DNA from: CAXXOK01 sp963675925
Lineage (GTDB): Bacteria > Bacillota > Clostridia > Christensenellales > Aristaeellaceae
NCBI GenBank assembly: GCA_963675925.2
Contig: CAXXIB010000004.1
Location: 1,302,001-1,366,000, forward strand
Length of the DNA stretch: 64,000 bases
Reading direction: 5' to 3'
Position 1 is the first letter of the stretch; every line of letters begins with the position of its first letter. Shown here piece after piece: positions 25,343 to 34,857 of this stretch. The notes beneath the pieces are model-generated. The model searched no databases and had not been told where the DNA came from. It saw only the letters and a program-made list of their open reading frames with translations. Both the position numbers and the translations under genes were made by a program.

Positions 25343-25540
25343 CTAATCAGGGTTCCTCCATTCTTCATCAGATAGCTCCATATCAGCCTGCAGAAGACTG
25401 TTTACTAGACCGTTAAAAAAAAAAGTCCCTTCTTCTCCGCGTGCAAATGATGAGAAATGATTATGTCCTCGCACTTGTGCAATGCCAAAGCAAAGAATGG
25501 ATGATAACATCTTAACGTAGGTGAAGGAATATGTATTCAT
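25343..25540 (-). CDS. Short hypothetical frame (doubtful)
   Basis: A 65-codon minus-strand frame contains HNHFSSFARGEEGTFFFNGL and an acidic end, MELSDEEWRNPD. No family is recognised, and no good ribosome binding site is seen. The start MNTYSFTYVKMLSSI is equivocal. It lies between the membrane-anchored gene and the response regulator. Confidence 0.25.
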   Translation of the reverse strand: MNTYSFTYVKMLSSILCFGIAQVRGHNHFSSFARGEEGTFFFNGLVNSLLQADMELSDEEWRNPD

Positions 25541-25566
25541 GCCAAATAGTTATCCCATTCAGACAG

Positions 25567-27141
25567 CTATATTTTGTCACGGTATTCCTGCGGGGAAATT
25601 CCTCGGTGCTTGCGGAAAAAACGCGCAAAATAACCGGAAGATGCAAAGCCGGTATCCTGTGCGATGGTTTGGATTTTCGTTTTGGTTTCCCGCAGCATGC
25701 GGCAGGCTTCGTCAAGACGCAATTCGGCAATGTGCTCACTCAGGCCTATGCCGGCGTTTTCTTTATAGATTCGTGACAGGTATACGGGATGAAAATGCAT
25801 GATATCTGCCAGACGGGTTAATGACAGGTCTTCGCTGAGGTGCATTTGGATATAGTCGTTCACTTCACTTACAACGGTCTGTTGCCGCTTGTCTGTTCGT
25901 TTTCCGTGTTGATCCAGCAAAAGGTCGCTTAGTTCACGCAGATCTGCAAAGGCTGCCAGCATGTTCGGATAATCCTGCAGGCTCATTTCGTTCTGCCGAT
26001 ATGCGATCATTTTGAGTTGATTATCTTCGGGAACGCTTTGGGCACAGGCGTGCAGAATCATCTTCATGATATCAAACACGGTTTCGGCATACTGTGTGTT
26101 GAGCTCATTTTGCATCAGCGCTCGTAGCGATTCTTCACTTTCCAGGTACAGGTCGCGCTGGCCGGTAAGTAAATACTCATTGAGCTCGTGCAGGTGCTTG
26201 AGGATATCCTTTTGCCCAATCCGCAGCACTGGGGCCTCCGCAGGTTTCTCGCCACCGGACAGCGAAACAGAGAGCATTTCGCCGGGCGATGGGCATAACG
26301 TGTTGAGTTGCTTTAGAACGCGCATATTGGCAAGTGCAAGCTCATCCCAGTTGATTGTGCGGTCAATCATCACGGCAGTCATTCGCTCGCCCTGTTCTTC
26401 AGCTAAACGCTGCGCCGTTTGCAAACAGCGGTTGAATTCATCGTTTGCGCTTTTATGATTCATGCCCTGTGCCAGAACGGCGATTTCCCGCTTGTTCATA
26501 TCAGCCACCATCAGGTGTAGCTTCTGCCCGGATAGCGCAAGCATAGCATCCATGATGATGTGTAGTGGCGCGTCGCTGCGCCGGAAAATACACAGCGCAA
26601 AATGTACCGGCTGCTCAACGGACAAAGGAATCTTCCATGTCTCCAGGCTGCGGGTTAAAAGATCTATACGCAGTTTGGGGTGGTACAGCAGCCTTTCCAT
26701 CAGCTGGCGGGTGTACAGTGGCCTGGCCTGTGCGAACAGGGGATTGCGCAGAAACTGCCGCGCATCCTCCCCCAGTGCATCCATGGCGTGGCGTACGGTA
26801 GCGGTGATCCGCTCGTCCCCATCGCTTTTGAGCACAAAATCAAACGCCTGCTGATGCAGCGCCTGCCGCGCGTATTGAAAATCGGAATAGCCAGTCAGGT
26901 AGATGACTTTGATAAACGGCCAGCGTTGCGCTGCCCAGCTGTGTAGGTCCAGACCGGAGGTTTCGGGCATGTTGATGTCGGTCAGCAGGATATCCACACG
27001 CTCGTTTTCCAGCAGTGCCATTGCATCTGCGGCGCAGTAGCAGTGGTACACGACCAAAGCATCCGAAAAGGCGTCTTGAAGCATCTCGGAGAGGCCGTCG
27101 GCAATCACAACCTCATCATCAACGATTAGCAGTGACATCAT
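25567..27141 (-). CDS. Response regulator with AraC-type DNA-binding domain (YesN-like)
   Basis: This 524-residue regulator has an N-terminal receiver domain (SLLIVDDEVVIADGLSEML, phospho-acceptor Asp in DILLTDINMPE, Lys in VLKSDGDE) and a long central region of ~280 residues. A C-terminal AraC domain carries two helix-turn-helix motifs (LTRLADIMHFHPVYLSRIYK and TKIQTIAQDTGFASSGYFAR). The start at 27141 behind AAGGGGGTG overlaps the kinase stop. Together with the kinase it should control the adjacent sugar transport operon. Confidence 0.93.
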   Translation of the reverse strand: MMSLLIVDDEVVIADGLSEMLQDAFSDALVVYHCYCAADAMALLENERVDILLTDINMPETSGLDLHSWAAQRWPFIKVIYLTGYSDFQYARQALHQQAFDFVLKSDGDERITATVRHAMDALGEDARQFLRNPLFAQARPLYTRQLMERLLYHPKLRIDLLTRSLETWKIPLSVEQPVHFALCIFRRSDAPLHIIMDAMLALSGQKLHLMVADMNKREIAVLAQGMNHKSANDEFNRCLQTAQRLAEEQGERMTAVMIDRTINWDELALANMRVLKQLNTLCPSPGEMLSVSLSGGEKPAEAPVLRIGQKDILKHLHELNEYLLTGQRDLYLESEESLRALMQNELNTQYAETVFDIMKMILHACAQSVPEDNQLKMIAYRQNEMSLQDYPNMLAAFADLRELSDLLLDQHGKRTDKRQQTVVSEVNDYIQMHLSEDLSLTRLADIMHFHPVYLSRIYKENAGIGLSEHIAELRLDEACRMLRETKTKIQTIAQDTGFASSGYFARFFRKHRGISPQEYRDKI

Positions 27142-28844
27142 GCTTGTGCACCCCCTTTTCTGGGGAGCGTAACGGAAACGCATAAACCGTGATGCAAGCT
27201 TTCCAGCTTGAGACCGTATTTTTCCCCGTACCGCAACGTAAGCCTGCGGTTCAGGTTGGCAAGCGCGCTGCCTTCATGCAGTTCGTTTTTTTGAAGTTGT
27301 TCCCGAATTCTGGCTACCTGTTTGTCGTTCATATTGCCGCCGTTATCCGCAACGGTAATGCGGAACCATGTGTCGGTTACGTGATAGTGGATTTCCACAT
27401 AGCCACCTACTGACACATTTTTCACGCCATGTTCAAACGCATTTTCAACCAATGGTTGCAAAATGATGGCCGGCACCTTTTCCATTGCGATGGATTGCGG
27501 CAGCAGATCAGCAGCGATGGTGATGCGAGGCGAGAAGCGCGCGCGCTGTATTTCCAGATAGTTGTCGATGTGTGCAACCTCGTCGCCCAGGGGGACTTCG
27601 GCCTCATTAGAACGAGTGATGTAGCGGTAATAATTACTCAGGTGAAAGCTCAGCTTGGCGATGTCTTCCGCATCTTCCTTCTGCGCCATGCGATAGATTA
27701 AATACAGTGTGTTGTAGAAAAAGTGCGGGTTGATCTGCATTTGCAGCTGTAAAAGTTCTGCTTTCTGCGCACGAAAACGCTCCTCATACACATCGGACAC
27801 CAGCTTTTCAATACGTTCCACCATGCGGTGGAACTGTTCTTCGATGACCTTGAACTCGTTATAGCGTTGTGGAATGGAGAAATCTGTAATTTTTTCCACA
27901 CTGCCCATGGCCTGGTATACGGCGTTCATCGGGCGGTATACGGCAGTACGGAAATAGGCAAGGTACATTATAAGCAGGAGCGCTGCCAGCCCCGATAATA
28001 GCCACATCCAGGTTCTGTGGCGCGTTAATGGCCCAAGCATGGGGCTGACCTGCTTAAGATAATGCAATTCCATCTGCAGCGATGGGATGCTGCGCCGCAA
28101 GGCAATGTATTGTTCGTTTCCCAGGGTGAGGAAGCCGTTTGTATCCCGCTGGGCGGTCATCAGAGCCGCTGCCGTTTCCGTAGCGGCAAAGAGTTCGCCC
28201 TCCATATCAGTCAGGGCAAACTGTGCATCGTTTGTGCTGCGCAGCAACCGGATCTCACTGACTGCATCCGCGGGGGCAATGCTCAGCGCAATTAAAAAAG
28301 CGATGTCACCGGAGAAAGATTTTTGCAACGTAAGGTAGGCATAATTGTTATAATACTGCATGCTGCTTTTCAGAAGTGTCATGCTTTGGTCTGTTTGTAA
28401 GGCGGTAAGGGCAGTTTCGTCCAAAGCAATGTAGATCGGATCGTTGGACGAGATGGTACGCCCGATGCCGGGCAGGTACACCAGAGCTTCGCTGATAAGC
28501 GGGCTGAACCGCTTGATGCGCATCAGGTCGTTTGAAATTTTACGGATATAATCGGTGCGTTGATAATCGGTTAAAACATCGTAGGAAATCACAAAGCGAA
28601 GCAAAGTTTGGTCGCCAGCCAGTTCCTGCGCGGTGGTCAGCAGGGCATCAATTTCCTGTTCCATGCTCTGTACAACATAGGTGGCTTCCGCATCCGCAGA
28701 GCGCTGTAGATCCTGGGTGACATAGCTGATCCCAAGCGTATTGAGGTAGATACCAACGCCGTAGAAAACCATAACCACAGCAATGGTGCTTAGCAGCAGC
28801 GGATAATAAACGCTTTTGCGGATTTGAAATGCGTGTTTCACCAT
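27138..28844 (-). CDS. Sensor histidine kinase (YesM-like)
   Basis: This 568-residue membrane kinase has TM1 near residues 12-35, an extracellular sensing domain of ~240 residues, TM2 (MWLLSGLAALLLIMYLAYF), HAMP, and a His_kinase domain with MQINPHFFYNTLYLIYRMAQ containing the phospho-accepting His. The HATPase has PLVENAFEHGV and VADNGGNM. The start at 28844 follows GAGGCGAAGACCC; earlier in-frame starts overlap the upstream gene. Such kinases sense extracellular sugars, often with binding proteins. Confidence 0.92.
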   Translation of the reverse strand: MVKHAFQIRKSVYYPLLLSTIAVVMVFYGVGIYLNTLGISYVTQDLQRSADAEATYVVQSMEQEIDALLTTAQELAGDQTLLRFVISYDVLTDYQRTDYIRKISNDLMRIKRFSPLISEALVYLPGIGRTISSNDPIYIALDETALTALQTDQSMTLLKSSMQYYNNYAYLTLQKSFSGDIAFLIALSIAPADAVSEIRLLRSTNDAQFALTDMEGELFAATETAAALMTAQRDTNGFLTLGNEQYIALRRSIPSLQMELHYLKQVSPMLGPLTRHRTWMWLLSGLAALLLIMYLAYFRTAVYRPMNAVYQAMGSVEKITDFSIPQRYNEFKVIEEQFHRMVERIEKLVSDVYEERFRAQKAELLQLQMQINPHFFYNTLYLIYRMAQKEDAEDIAKLSFHLSNYYRYITRSNEAEVPLGDEVAHIDNYLEIQRARFSPRITIAADLLPQSIAMEKVPAIILQPLVENAFEHGVKNVSVGGYVEIHYHVTDTWFRITVADNGGNMNDKQVARIREQLQKNELHEGSALANLNRRLTLRYGEKYGLKLESLHHGLCVSVTLPRKGGAQA

Positions 28845-28873
28845 AGGGTCTTCGCCTCTTGTTCCTTTGAACA

Positions 28874-30517
28874 TTACGAGCCTGTTTTTCCATGATACCA
28901 ATCGTTGACTTCATCAACGATCTGCTGTCCGCCCAGCTCATAAAACTCGCTGACGAACCGGTCATATGCATCAATGGAAACTTGTCCCAGAATGATTTGT
29001 GTAAAAAGCTCGTTCTGAATCTCATCCAGCGTGCTTAGATAGTTGCTCATGGCTTCGGTTGGTGCTGCAACAAACCGGTCAAACAAAATCCGGTTTTCGT
29101 CCATGTATTGTTTATAGATGCTATATGCGCCGTTGGGCCCATAAATTCGCTCCCAGCCCCAAAGGGAGTAGCCTTGCTCCGGGTCGGTTTGGAAGAGTTG
29201 CAACTTTTTATAGATGCTCAGCGCCTCACCCTGTACGTTTGAGATATCGCCAGTTCTGCGCGCCTCGTCCAGAAGGAGGAAAGCATCCAGATTTTTATTG
29301 GGTTTTTCCGGTGTAACCGGCGAAAGCTTCCAGATGGACTCAGAGTCCAGCGGCGCGTAGTAAATTTCGTTTTGGTTATCCGGGCCCCAGTTGGTATCGA
29401 TGTACAGGTTATACAGTTTCATCAACGCTTCCGGGTGGTCGGTATCCTTGCGCGCGACGGTCCAGGAGTCTGTGGTGAGGCTGGATTGCACCCTTGCCAC
29501 ATGATCGGTACCTGTAACAATGGGCACAGCCTGCCATTGTGCATCAGGGTCTGCATTTTTACTGAATTGCAGGGGCCAGATTGAGTTCCACTGCGCGCCG
29601 TAGACCAGGCCCGCGTGGCCTGTTGTAATCAGTTCCGCAACCATGCGGGCTTCCTTTACGCCAAACTCAGGGTCGACCAACCCCAGCGTGTACATCTCAT
29701 GCAGCTTTTCCAGCGTATCGCGACAGCCGGGGAGCAGAGAACCGTATACGAGGTCTCCGTCTTGCTCAATCCAGATACCCGGGTATGCGTCATAGGCATT
29801 GAAGAACCCTTTCAGGCTTCCAAAGCCGTCCCAGAGCGTGTAGGTGAACACGGGACCGTACGTATCGGCAACGCCGTTGCCGTCAAAATCCGCTTTGGCG
29901 AAAGCAAGCGCTACATCAATCAGCTCGTCTACTGTTTCCGGCACGGCTAGTTCAAGCCTATGCAGCCAGTCTGTCCGTATCCAGAGATAGTCTACATCCT
30001 TATCGGTCGTTGGCATTGGCATTCCGTAAAGCTTCCCATTGATGGTTGCGGCCTCAAATGGCTCCATACCGCCCATGGTGAGCACCTGCTTTGTAAAATC
30101 GGAAGCATAGGTTTCATAGATGTCGTCCAGCGGCAGGATTAGATCGGCTTCCGCCAATTGGCGCATCTGTAGGGTGGATACATTGACGAACTCCGGAATA
30201 TCGCCTGTAACGATGCAGAGGTTGAGCTTTTGTTCGTACTCGTCTCCGTCTTTCACAATCCAGTCGTATTCAATGTTAATGCCCAGCCTGTCACGGTACA
30301 AATCCATCCACAGGTTATCGGTGAGAGATTTATCCGGGTTGAGGGCAAAATAATTATCGTGGAGCGTATTATCATAGCAGCGTGCGAAATGCACAGTGAT
30401 CTCAGGATCGTATTTCCCCATCGGGTCCGGGAGCTGGGCAGAGGCCCAGAACGGCGCAAGAAGAAGCGCAGCCGCAAGCAGCAGTACGATCAGCCGTGTT
30501 TTCAAACGAAACATCAC
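28874..30517 (-). CDS. Extracellular solute-binding protein (LplA/family 1-like)
   Basis: This 547-residue exported protein has a signal peptide of about 27 residues ending WASA with no lipobox cysteine. The mature part looks like the large LplA-type carbohydrate-binding proteins: EYDWIVKDGDEYEQKLNLCI near the N-terminus, DIPEFVNVSTLQMRQLAEAD, IRTDWLHRLEL and DGNGVADTYG. It lies between the permeases and the kinase in the operon. It could be a second binding protein or a ligand-sensing partner of the kinase; the latter is inference. Confidence 0.88.
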   Translation of the reverse strand: MMFRLKTRLIVLLLAAALLLAPFWASAQLPDPMGKYDPEITVHFARCYDNTLHDNYFALNPDKSLTDNLWMDLYRDRLGINIEYDWIVKDGDEYEQKLNLCIVTGDIPEFVNVSTLQMRQLAEADLILPLDDIYETYASDFTKQVLTMGGMEPFEAATINGKLYGMPMPTTDKDVDYLWIRTDWLHRLELAVPETVDELIDVALAFAKADFDGNGVADTYGPVFTYTLWDGFGSLKGFFNAYDAYPGIWIEQDGDLVYGSLLPGCRDTLEKLHEMYTLGLVDPEFGVKEARMVAELITTGHAGLVYGAQWNSIWPLQFSKNADPDAQWQAVPIVTGTDHVARVQSSLTTDSWTVARKDTDHPEALMKLYNLYIDTNWGPDNQNEIYYAPLDSESIWKLSPVTPEKPNKNLDAFLLLDEARRTGDISNVQGEALSIYKKLQLFQTDPEQGYSLWGWERIYGPNGAYSIYKQYMDENRILFDRFVAAPTEAMSNYLSTLDEIQNELFTQIILGQVSIDAYDRFVSEFYELGGQQIVDEVNDWYHGKTGS

Positions 30518-30594
30518 CCTTTCCAGCGTAAGGAAGCAATCAATAAATTAGAGATCAATTTCTCTCATTATAGCACATGCAATGCTCTGAATCC

Positions 30595-31452
30595 TTAGCC
30601 CTTAAGGCCGGAGATTTTTATTCCTTGCACGAAATACTTCTGCATCAGGAAGAACAGGATCAGCACCGGCAACATTGTGACCAGCGCGACGGCCATCATC
30701 ATGCCGATTTTGGATGTACCTTGCTCGCTGTTCAAAAACTGAAGGCCGATGGCGATGGTGTATTTTTTGGTGGTGTTGAGATAAATCAATGGCACCAGGA
30801 AATCATTCCAGTTGTAGACCAGCGACATGACACCAACGCAGATCATTACGGAGTTTACCGATGGCAGCATGATGCGGGTAAAGGTTTGAAACGAGTTTGC
30901 GCCGTCAATTTCAGCGGCTTCATTCAGCTCTTTTGGAAGTGACTTGAAAAATTGATGGTACAAAAAGATGTTAAACGCGCCACCGCCCAGCCATGCGGGT
31001 ATAATCATGGGCCAGTACGTGTCCAGCATCCCCATTTGGAAGTAGATCAAGTACTGGGGTACCAGCGTAACTTGCATGGGAAGCATCAGTGTGGAAAGCA
31101 GCAGCGCAAACCAGATCTTCGATCCTTTGGCTTGGAAATGCGAAAACCCATAGGCGACAAGCGCGGCGGAGATTACGGTGCCCGCAGTGCAGGTTGTGGC
31201 CAGAAAGAGCGTGTTAAGGGTGAACCGGGCAAAATCTGCCTTCCCAAGACCCTTGGGATAGTTTGTGAACACCCATTTGGCCGGTATGATGGTTGGCGGG
31301 AAGCGAAGCGCTTCTGCATTGGTTTTAAACGACGTTAGCACCATCCAGATGAATGGAGCGATGCAGACGACAGCTGCGGAAATGAGGATGAAATAAATAA
31401 TGAACCGGCTAACTCGATTGCTGCGCTTGGCAGAACGTATGACACCTTGCAT
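30595..31452 (-). CDS. Carbohydrate ABC transporter permease (MalG/AraQ-like)
   Basis: This 285-residue permease has six membrane segments. Its EAA loop EAAEIDGANSFQTFTRIMLP contacts the ATPase, and it ends FVQGIKISGLKG in the manner of the family. The ATG at 31452 is preferred over a GTG 12 bp upstream that would lie inside the GGAG ribosome binding site. No dedicated ATPase gene is present, so a shared MsmK-type ATPase encoded elsewhere is likely, as is common for sugar importers. Confidence 0.92.
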   Translation of the reverse strand: MQGVIRSAKRSNRVSRFIIYFILISAAVVCIAPFIWMVLTSFKTNAEALRFPPTIIPAKWVFTNYPKGLGKADFARFTLNTLFLATTCTAGTVISAALVAYGFSHFQAKGSKIWFALLLSTLMLPMQVTLVPQYLIYFQMGMLDTYWPMIIPAWLGGGAFNIFLYHQFFKSLPKELNEAAEIDGANSFQTFTRIMLPSVNSVMICVGVMSLVYNWNDFLVPLIYLNTTKKYTIAIGLQFLNSEQGTSKIGMMMAVALVTMLPVLILFFLMQKYFVQGIKISGLKG

Positions 31453-31471
31453 AAACGGAAGCACTCCTTTC

Positions 31472-32371
31472 TCAGTTATCGTAGAACACCCATTTTTTGG
31501 ATGTGGCCTGGATCAACAGTGTAAACGCCATGATGACAACGAATAAGCACCAGGCGATGGTCGAGCCATAGCCCATCTTTCCGTACTCAAAGGCGTTGGA
31601 AAACAGATACATGGCTACGGTACGTGTAGAATCCACAGGCCCGCCCTTGGTTAGGATGTAAGGTTGGCTGAAGATTTGAAACGAAGTGATGGTGCCGATG
31701 ACGAGATTAAAATAAATTGTCGGTGTGCAGAGCGGAAGGGTAATGGAAAACACCTGCCGTAAGGTGGAGGCACCGTCGATGCGTGCGCTTTCATAATAGG
31801 AATTAGGAATGTCCTGGATGCCAGCAAGCATGATCAGAATCCCGTTACCGATCGACCAGAGGCTCATGATTACGATAGATACCATTGCAATGTTCTTGTC
31901 GGTAAGCCATCGGGGCCCCTGGATACCCACCAGGGAAAGCAGGTAATTGATAAACCCGTAATCGCTGTTGAAAATCCAGCCCCACAGCATGATGACCGCG
32001 ACACCGGTGGTGATATAGGGCATATAAAATATAGTACGAAATACACCAAGCCCGCGGACATTGCGGCTTAGCAGCCAGGCAATAAAGAACGAAAGGATCA
32101 AGCTTGATGGTACAAACAGTGCAACATACCACAAGGTGTTTAAAAAGACTTTGAAAAACAGCGGATCCGTAACGAAAGCTTTCGTGAAATTATCAAGCCC
32201 AATAAATGCGCCGCGTCCGCTGAAGTCGGAGTCGGTAAAGCATAGGGTGAAGGATCGAATCATCGGATAGATTGTCAGGACTAGAAAGCCGATTAGCCAC
32301 GGCATGATATACAGATAGAAGTTGCGTGTAATTCGCCTCTCCCGTTTTGATAATTTCCGCGATTGTATCAT
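31472..32371 (-). CDS. Carbohydrate ABC transporter permease (MalF/UgpA-like)
   Basis: This 299-residue permease starts at 32371 behind GGGGGAG. It shows six membrane segments, with an N-terminal YLYIMPWLIGFLVLTIYPMI, and the EAA-type loop ESARIDGASTLRQVFSITLP. It pairs with the MalG-type permease whose start lies 19 bp downstream. Part of the operon running from 33763 to 25567. Confidence 0.92.
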   Translation of the reverse strand: MIQSRKLSKRERRITRNFYLYIMPWLIGFLVLTIYPMIRSFTLCFTDSDFSGRGAFIGLDNFTKAFVTDPLFFKVFLNTLWYVALFVPSSLILSFFIAWLLSRNVRGLGVFRTIFYMPYITTGVAVIMLWGWIFNSDYGFINYLLSLVGIQGPRWLTDKNIAMVSIVIMSLWSIGNGILIMLAGIQDIPNSYYESARIDGASTLRQVFSITLPLCTPTIYFNLVIGTITSFQIFSQPYILTKGGPVDSTRTVAMYLFSNAFEYGKMGYGSTIAWCLFVVIMAFTLLIQATSKKWVFYDN

Positions 32372-32449
32372 AGGGCTCCCCCCGTATTTTGTTGATAAGC
32401 AGACGCAAAGGGTAGCTTGCACTGCCCTTTGCGTCTGCGATAGGATTGC

Positions 32450-33763
32450 TTACTTTGCTCCCTGAGCGGTGTTGAAGGAGTACGAGGCGAATTCCTCGGC
32501 TACGCGCGGCGCATATTCGGCCTGCGTGGCAGCGGGATCTTGGCTGTCGTCGGTGATTGCGGAGACCATGGTGGCCCAGATGTCACCAGCGGAAGCCAAT
32601 GTGCCGCCGAAGGGGAACAGGTGGGTTGCGCCCATATGCTCTACAAAAATCGAGTTGCTGAAGTCCTGATCGCCATAGGTCATGTTGGCGTAGTAATCTT
32701 CGGCAACCTTTTTAGAGGAAGTCATGCCGGACATACAGGTGGCCTTGGCCATGTCGTCGTTTGCATAAGCACTTTCCTTCAGGAACTGCCAGGCCGCTTC
32801 GGGGTTCTGGCTCGTTTTGGTGATGGCATAGCCGGTTGCGAACTGGATGTTAATCTCCTTGCCGTCAGACACGCCACTGGGCATGACAGCAACGCCGTAG
32901 TTGATGCCGCTGTCGTCGGCATCTTCAATGGTAGACTGGCTGTGCATGCCGCCTACGAAGTACATGGCCGCACGCCCGGAGATGAACAGGGATTCCGCAT
33001 CCACGCTCTGCTGTGCGGCATCGGTGGGCATATAGCCGCCCTGCACGAGCTGCTGGTAAAGCTCAAGGCTCTTGAGCATTTCAGGGCTGTCGAAATACGA
33101 GGTAGACAGATCGGCAGAGTACGGGCCGTTGCCGCCAGCAAACGCCATTACGCTGTTGGTTACCCAGTGGCGGGAAATGGCATAGGTCTGGTTCACGCCT
33201 TCGCCGCTGACGAACGCTTTGCCCCAATCCAGCAAGCTTTCCATAGTCCAGCCGGGCTGCGGATAGGCGACGCCGGCGGCGTCAAACATATCTTTGTTGT
33301 ACAGAACACAGAAGCAGTTGGCCAGAAGCGGGAAGCCTTCCAGCTTGCCGTCCGGATCGTAATACCCGTTGATCATCCCGTCGACCAGCACGGTAGACAG
33401 ATCCACACCATCGGCTTCCACAAAGGGACGCAGATCCATGTAGTAATCGGTATTCATGCCGTAGTAGTCAGGGCTCATCTGGATGACATCAGGTGCTGTG
33501 CCGGTTGCCAGCGCGGCGGATGCCTTTTGGTCCCAAGCGCTGTCGGCTGTGGGAATAACGGAGTATTCCACATCCAGTTCCGGATGGGCTTCAATGAACA
33601 GTTCAATGGCCTTGGTGCGGGCTTCTGCCTCAACACCGCCGCCCCATGCCCAGATGGTCAGCTTTCCGGACAGCTGCGTGTCTCCCTCCGCGCTGGAGAC
33701 CATCGGCACAAGACCGATGATGGAGAGCACCATTAGTAACGCAAGTAGTTTCCTGATTTTCAT
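32450..33763 (-). CDS. Carbohydrate ABC transporter substrate-binding protein
   Basis: This 437-residue exported binding protein has a signal peptide ending MVSSA (about residue 25) without a lipobox cysteine. The SBP domain shows KLTIWAWGGGVEAEARTKAI, ASAALATGTAPDVIQMSPDY and FPLLANCFCVLYNKDMFDAA. The start follows TAGGAGGATACGTC. As first gene of the operon it should be the most abundant product. The ligand is an oligosaccharide by family. Which one is unknown, though the esterase in the same island hints at plant polysaccharides. Confidence 0.93.
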   Translation of the reverse strand: MKIRKLLALLMVLSIIGLVPMVSSAEGDTQLSGKLTIWAWGGGVEAEARTKAIELFIEAHPELDVEYSVIPTADSAWDQKASAALATGTAPDVIQMSPDYYGMNTDYYMDLRPFVEADGVDLSTVLVDGMINGYYDPDGKLEGFPLLANCFCVLYNKDMFDAAGVAYPQPGWTMESLLDWGKAFVSGEGVNQTYAISRHWVTNSVMAFAGGNGPYSADLSTSYFDSPEMLKSLELYQQLVQGGYMPTDAAQQSVDAESLFISGRAAMYFVGGMHSQSTIEDADDSGINYGVAVMPSGVSDGKEINIQFATGYAITKTSQNPEAAWQFLKESAYANDDMAKATCMSGMTSSKKVAEDYYANMTYGDQDFSNSIFVEHMGATHLFPFGGTLASAGDIWATMVSAITDDSQDPAATQAEYAPRVAEEFASYSFNTAQGAK

Positions 33764-33865
33764 GACGTATCCTCCTATTTCGTTTTCTGTTCCGTATCCA
33801 CAGCATGCGTTGGCATCATGCCGATCGACTTTGTTATCAGGCTGTGGGGGGACATTGTTTATTTT

Positions 33866-33894
33866 ATTGTAGGGTTGCCCATGTACGTTTTCAA
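33866..33894 (-). promoter_or_regulatory. Promoter of the sugar ABC/two-component operon
   Basis: On the minus strand TTGAAA (33889-33894) and TACAAT (33866-33871) are separated by 17 bp, about 100 bp before the binding-protein gene. The remaining 33895-34198 contains no coding sequence that I can support. A YesN-type site is expected here but I cannot pick it out. Confidence 0.7.
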
Positions 33895-34198
33895 TGTGAC
33901 AATCTTAACATTGGGCGCACTCTCTTAACTGGATATATCTGGGAAGAAGGCTACACCGAGTTATGAACTGTAGGGCAGGGGAAAGAGATATAAGGTTGAC
34001 AGCGATGTCTTTGGCAAATCTGGATGTACTCAAAAGCCTCGCTTATATCAGTACAATCTCGATGCGCTATTTATTGCACTGCTGCATATGATAACACGCG
34101 AAATCAGACATCATCATCCGACAGAAGATAACGCTGAAATCGTTGATATAAAAGTCTTTTCGTGATTATCCAACAAGAGCCAACGGCCCCTGTGTACA

Positions 34199-34245
34199 AC
34201 TCCGACTCTGTAGGTCGCTGGTTCGAACCCAGTCGGGCGTACCAA
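34199..34245 (+). repeat. Right attachment repeat (attR): duplicated tRNA-Arg 3' end
   Basis: This is an exact copy of the last 46 bases of the tRNA-Arg gene plus one base (19019-19065), here without the 5' half, so it is not a functional tRNA. It marks the right end of the island. Confidence 0.88.
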
Positions 34246-34857
34246 AACAATTACCATCTGTTGATAAAAGAGATTTATCGGTAGGTGGTTTTTTGTATGA
34301 TGATAAAATCTGTACCCAATCGTTGAACAGACATCGTTGAATTTGAATCTACTTTGGCATGAATTCAACGATTCCAAAATCAAACAAAAAACACCTCGAA
34401 TGGTTGGGAAACATGACAGTCGGTTGACTTTTACTAATCAGTTTTGTGTTTTTTGCCTGATCTAGTGTTGGGAAACCATAATTTAACATAAATGCAAATA
34501 ATTTACAATTTAGACTATTGCGAATATGTTCTGAGAGTGTTATAGTGTACCTAATATCAAGTGTTACTAGCGGTCAATAAATTACTTAGCTTCTAAGTTT
34601 GCTGGTCGCAAAGTCGCTTGAAGTTCGCTATAGCGTAACCCCAATAGGCCTATTCATGTCATATGACAATGCTTCATCAAAGCGCTTATATTTCGTAGGT
34701 GTTATCTGGTAGAATGATCTCTCTTTCATGGCTAATTGGGCTAAACGGATGAGAGTGATATTCAAATGATGCACGCGAAGAAATATAAGCAAAAGAGCCC
34801 CCTACTCTATTTGTGGGGAGGCAAGGTTCTATTAAAGAAAAATTGTAGGAATTTAAA
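34246..34857. other. AT-rich intergenic stretch right of the island
   Basis: No gene is supported in these 612 bp. ATCGTTGAATT (34333-34343) and AATTCAACGAT (34362-34372) form an 11-bp inverted repeat with an 18-base loop. A related sequence, TTCAAATTCAACGAT, recurs at 38729-38743 at the other end of the secreted-protein cassette. The upstream region of the first cassette gene lies at the right end of this stretch, but I see no convincing promoter. Confidence 0.5.

Larger units (their letters stand above)
19066..34245. mobile_element. Genomic island integrated at tRNA-Arg(CCG), immobilised
   Basis: About 15.2 kb are bounded by the 47-bp tRNA repeats. The edge next to the tRNA holds the 3' end of a tyrosine integrase gene broken by an IS3-type fragment. 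Inside lie an esterase, a ferredoxin-nitroreductase with TetR, decayed genes, a second integrase 3' end at 24281, and a two-component regulated sugar ABC locus. I find no relaxase, conjugation or phage structural genes and no intact integrase, so the element can no longer mobilise itself. The internal integrase end suggests two successive insertions at the same site. Confidence 0.75.

Noticed and set aside
32540..33736. A 398-codon plus-strand open frame
   Set aside because: It lies wholly antisense to the sugar-binding protein gene, which has a signal peptide and clear homology. Long antisense frames are expected in GC-rich genes.
34114..34383. An 89-codon minus-strand frame containing VRPTGFEPATYRVGVVH
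   Set aside because: This peptide is the antisense translation of a tRNA 3' end, a well-known source of false genes. The DNA is the duplicated tRNA-Arg fragment (attR).
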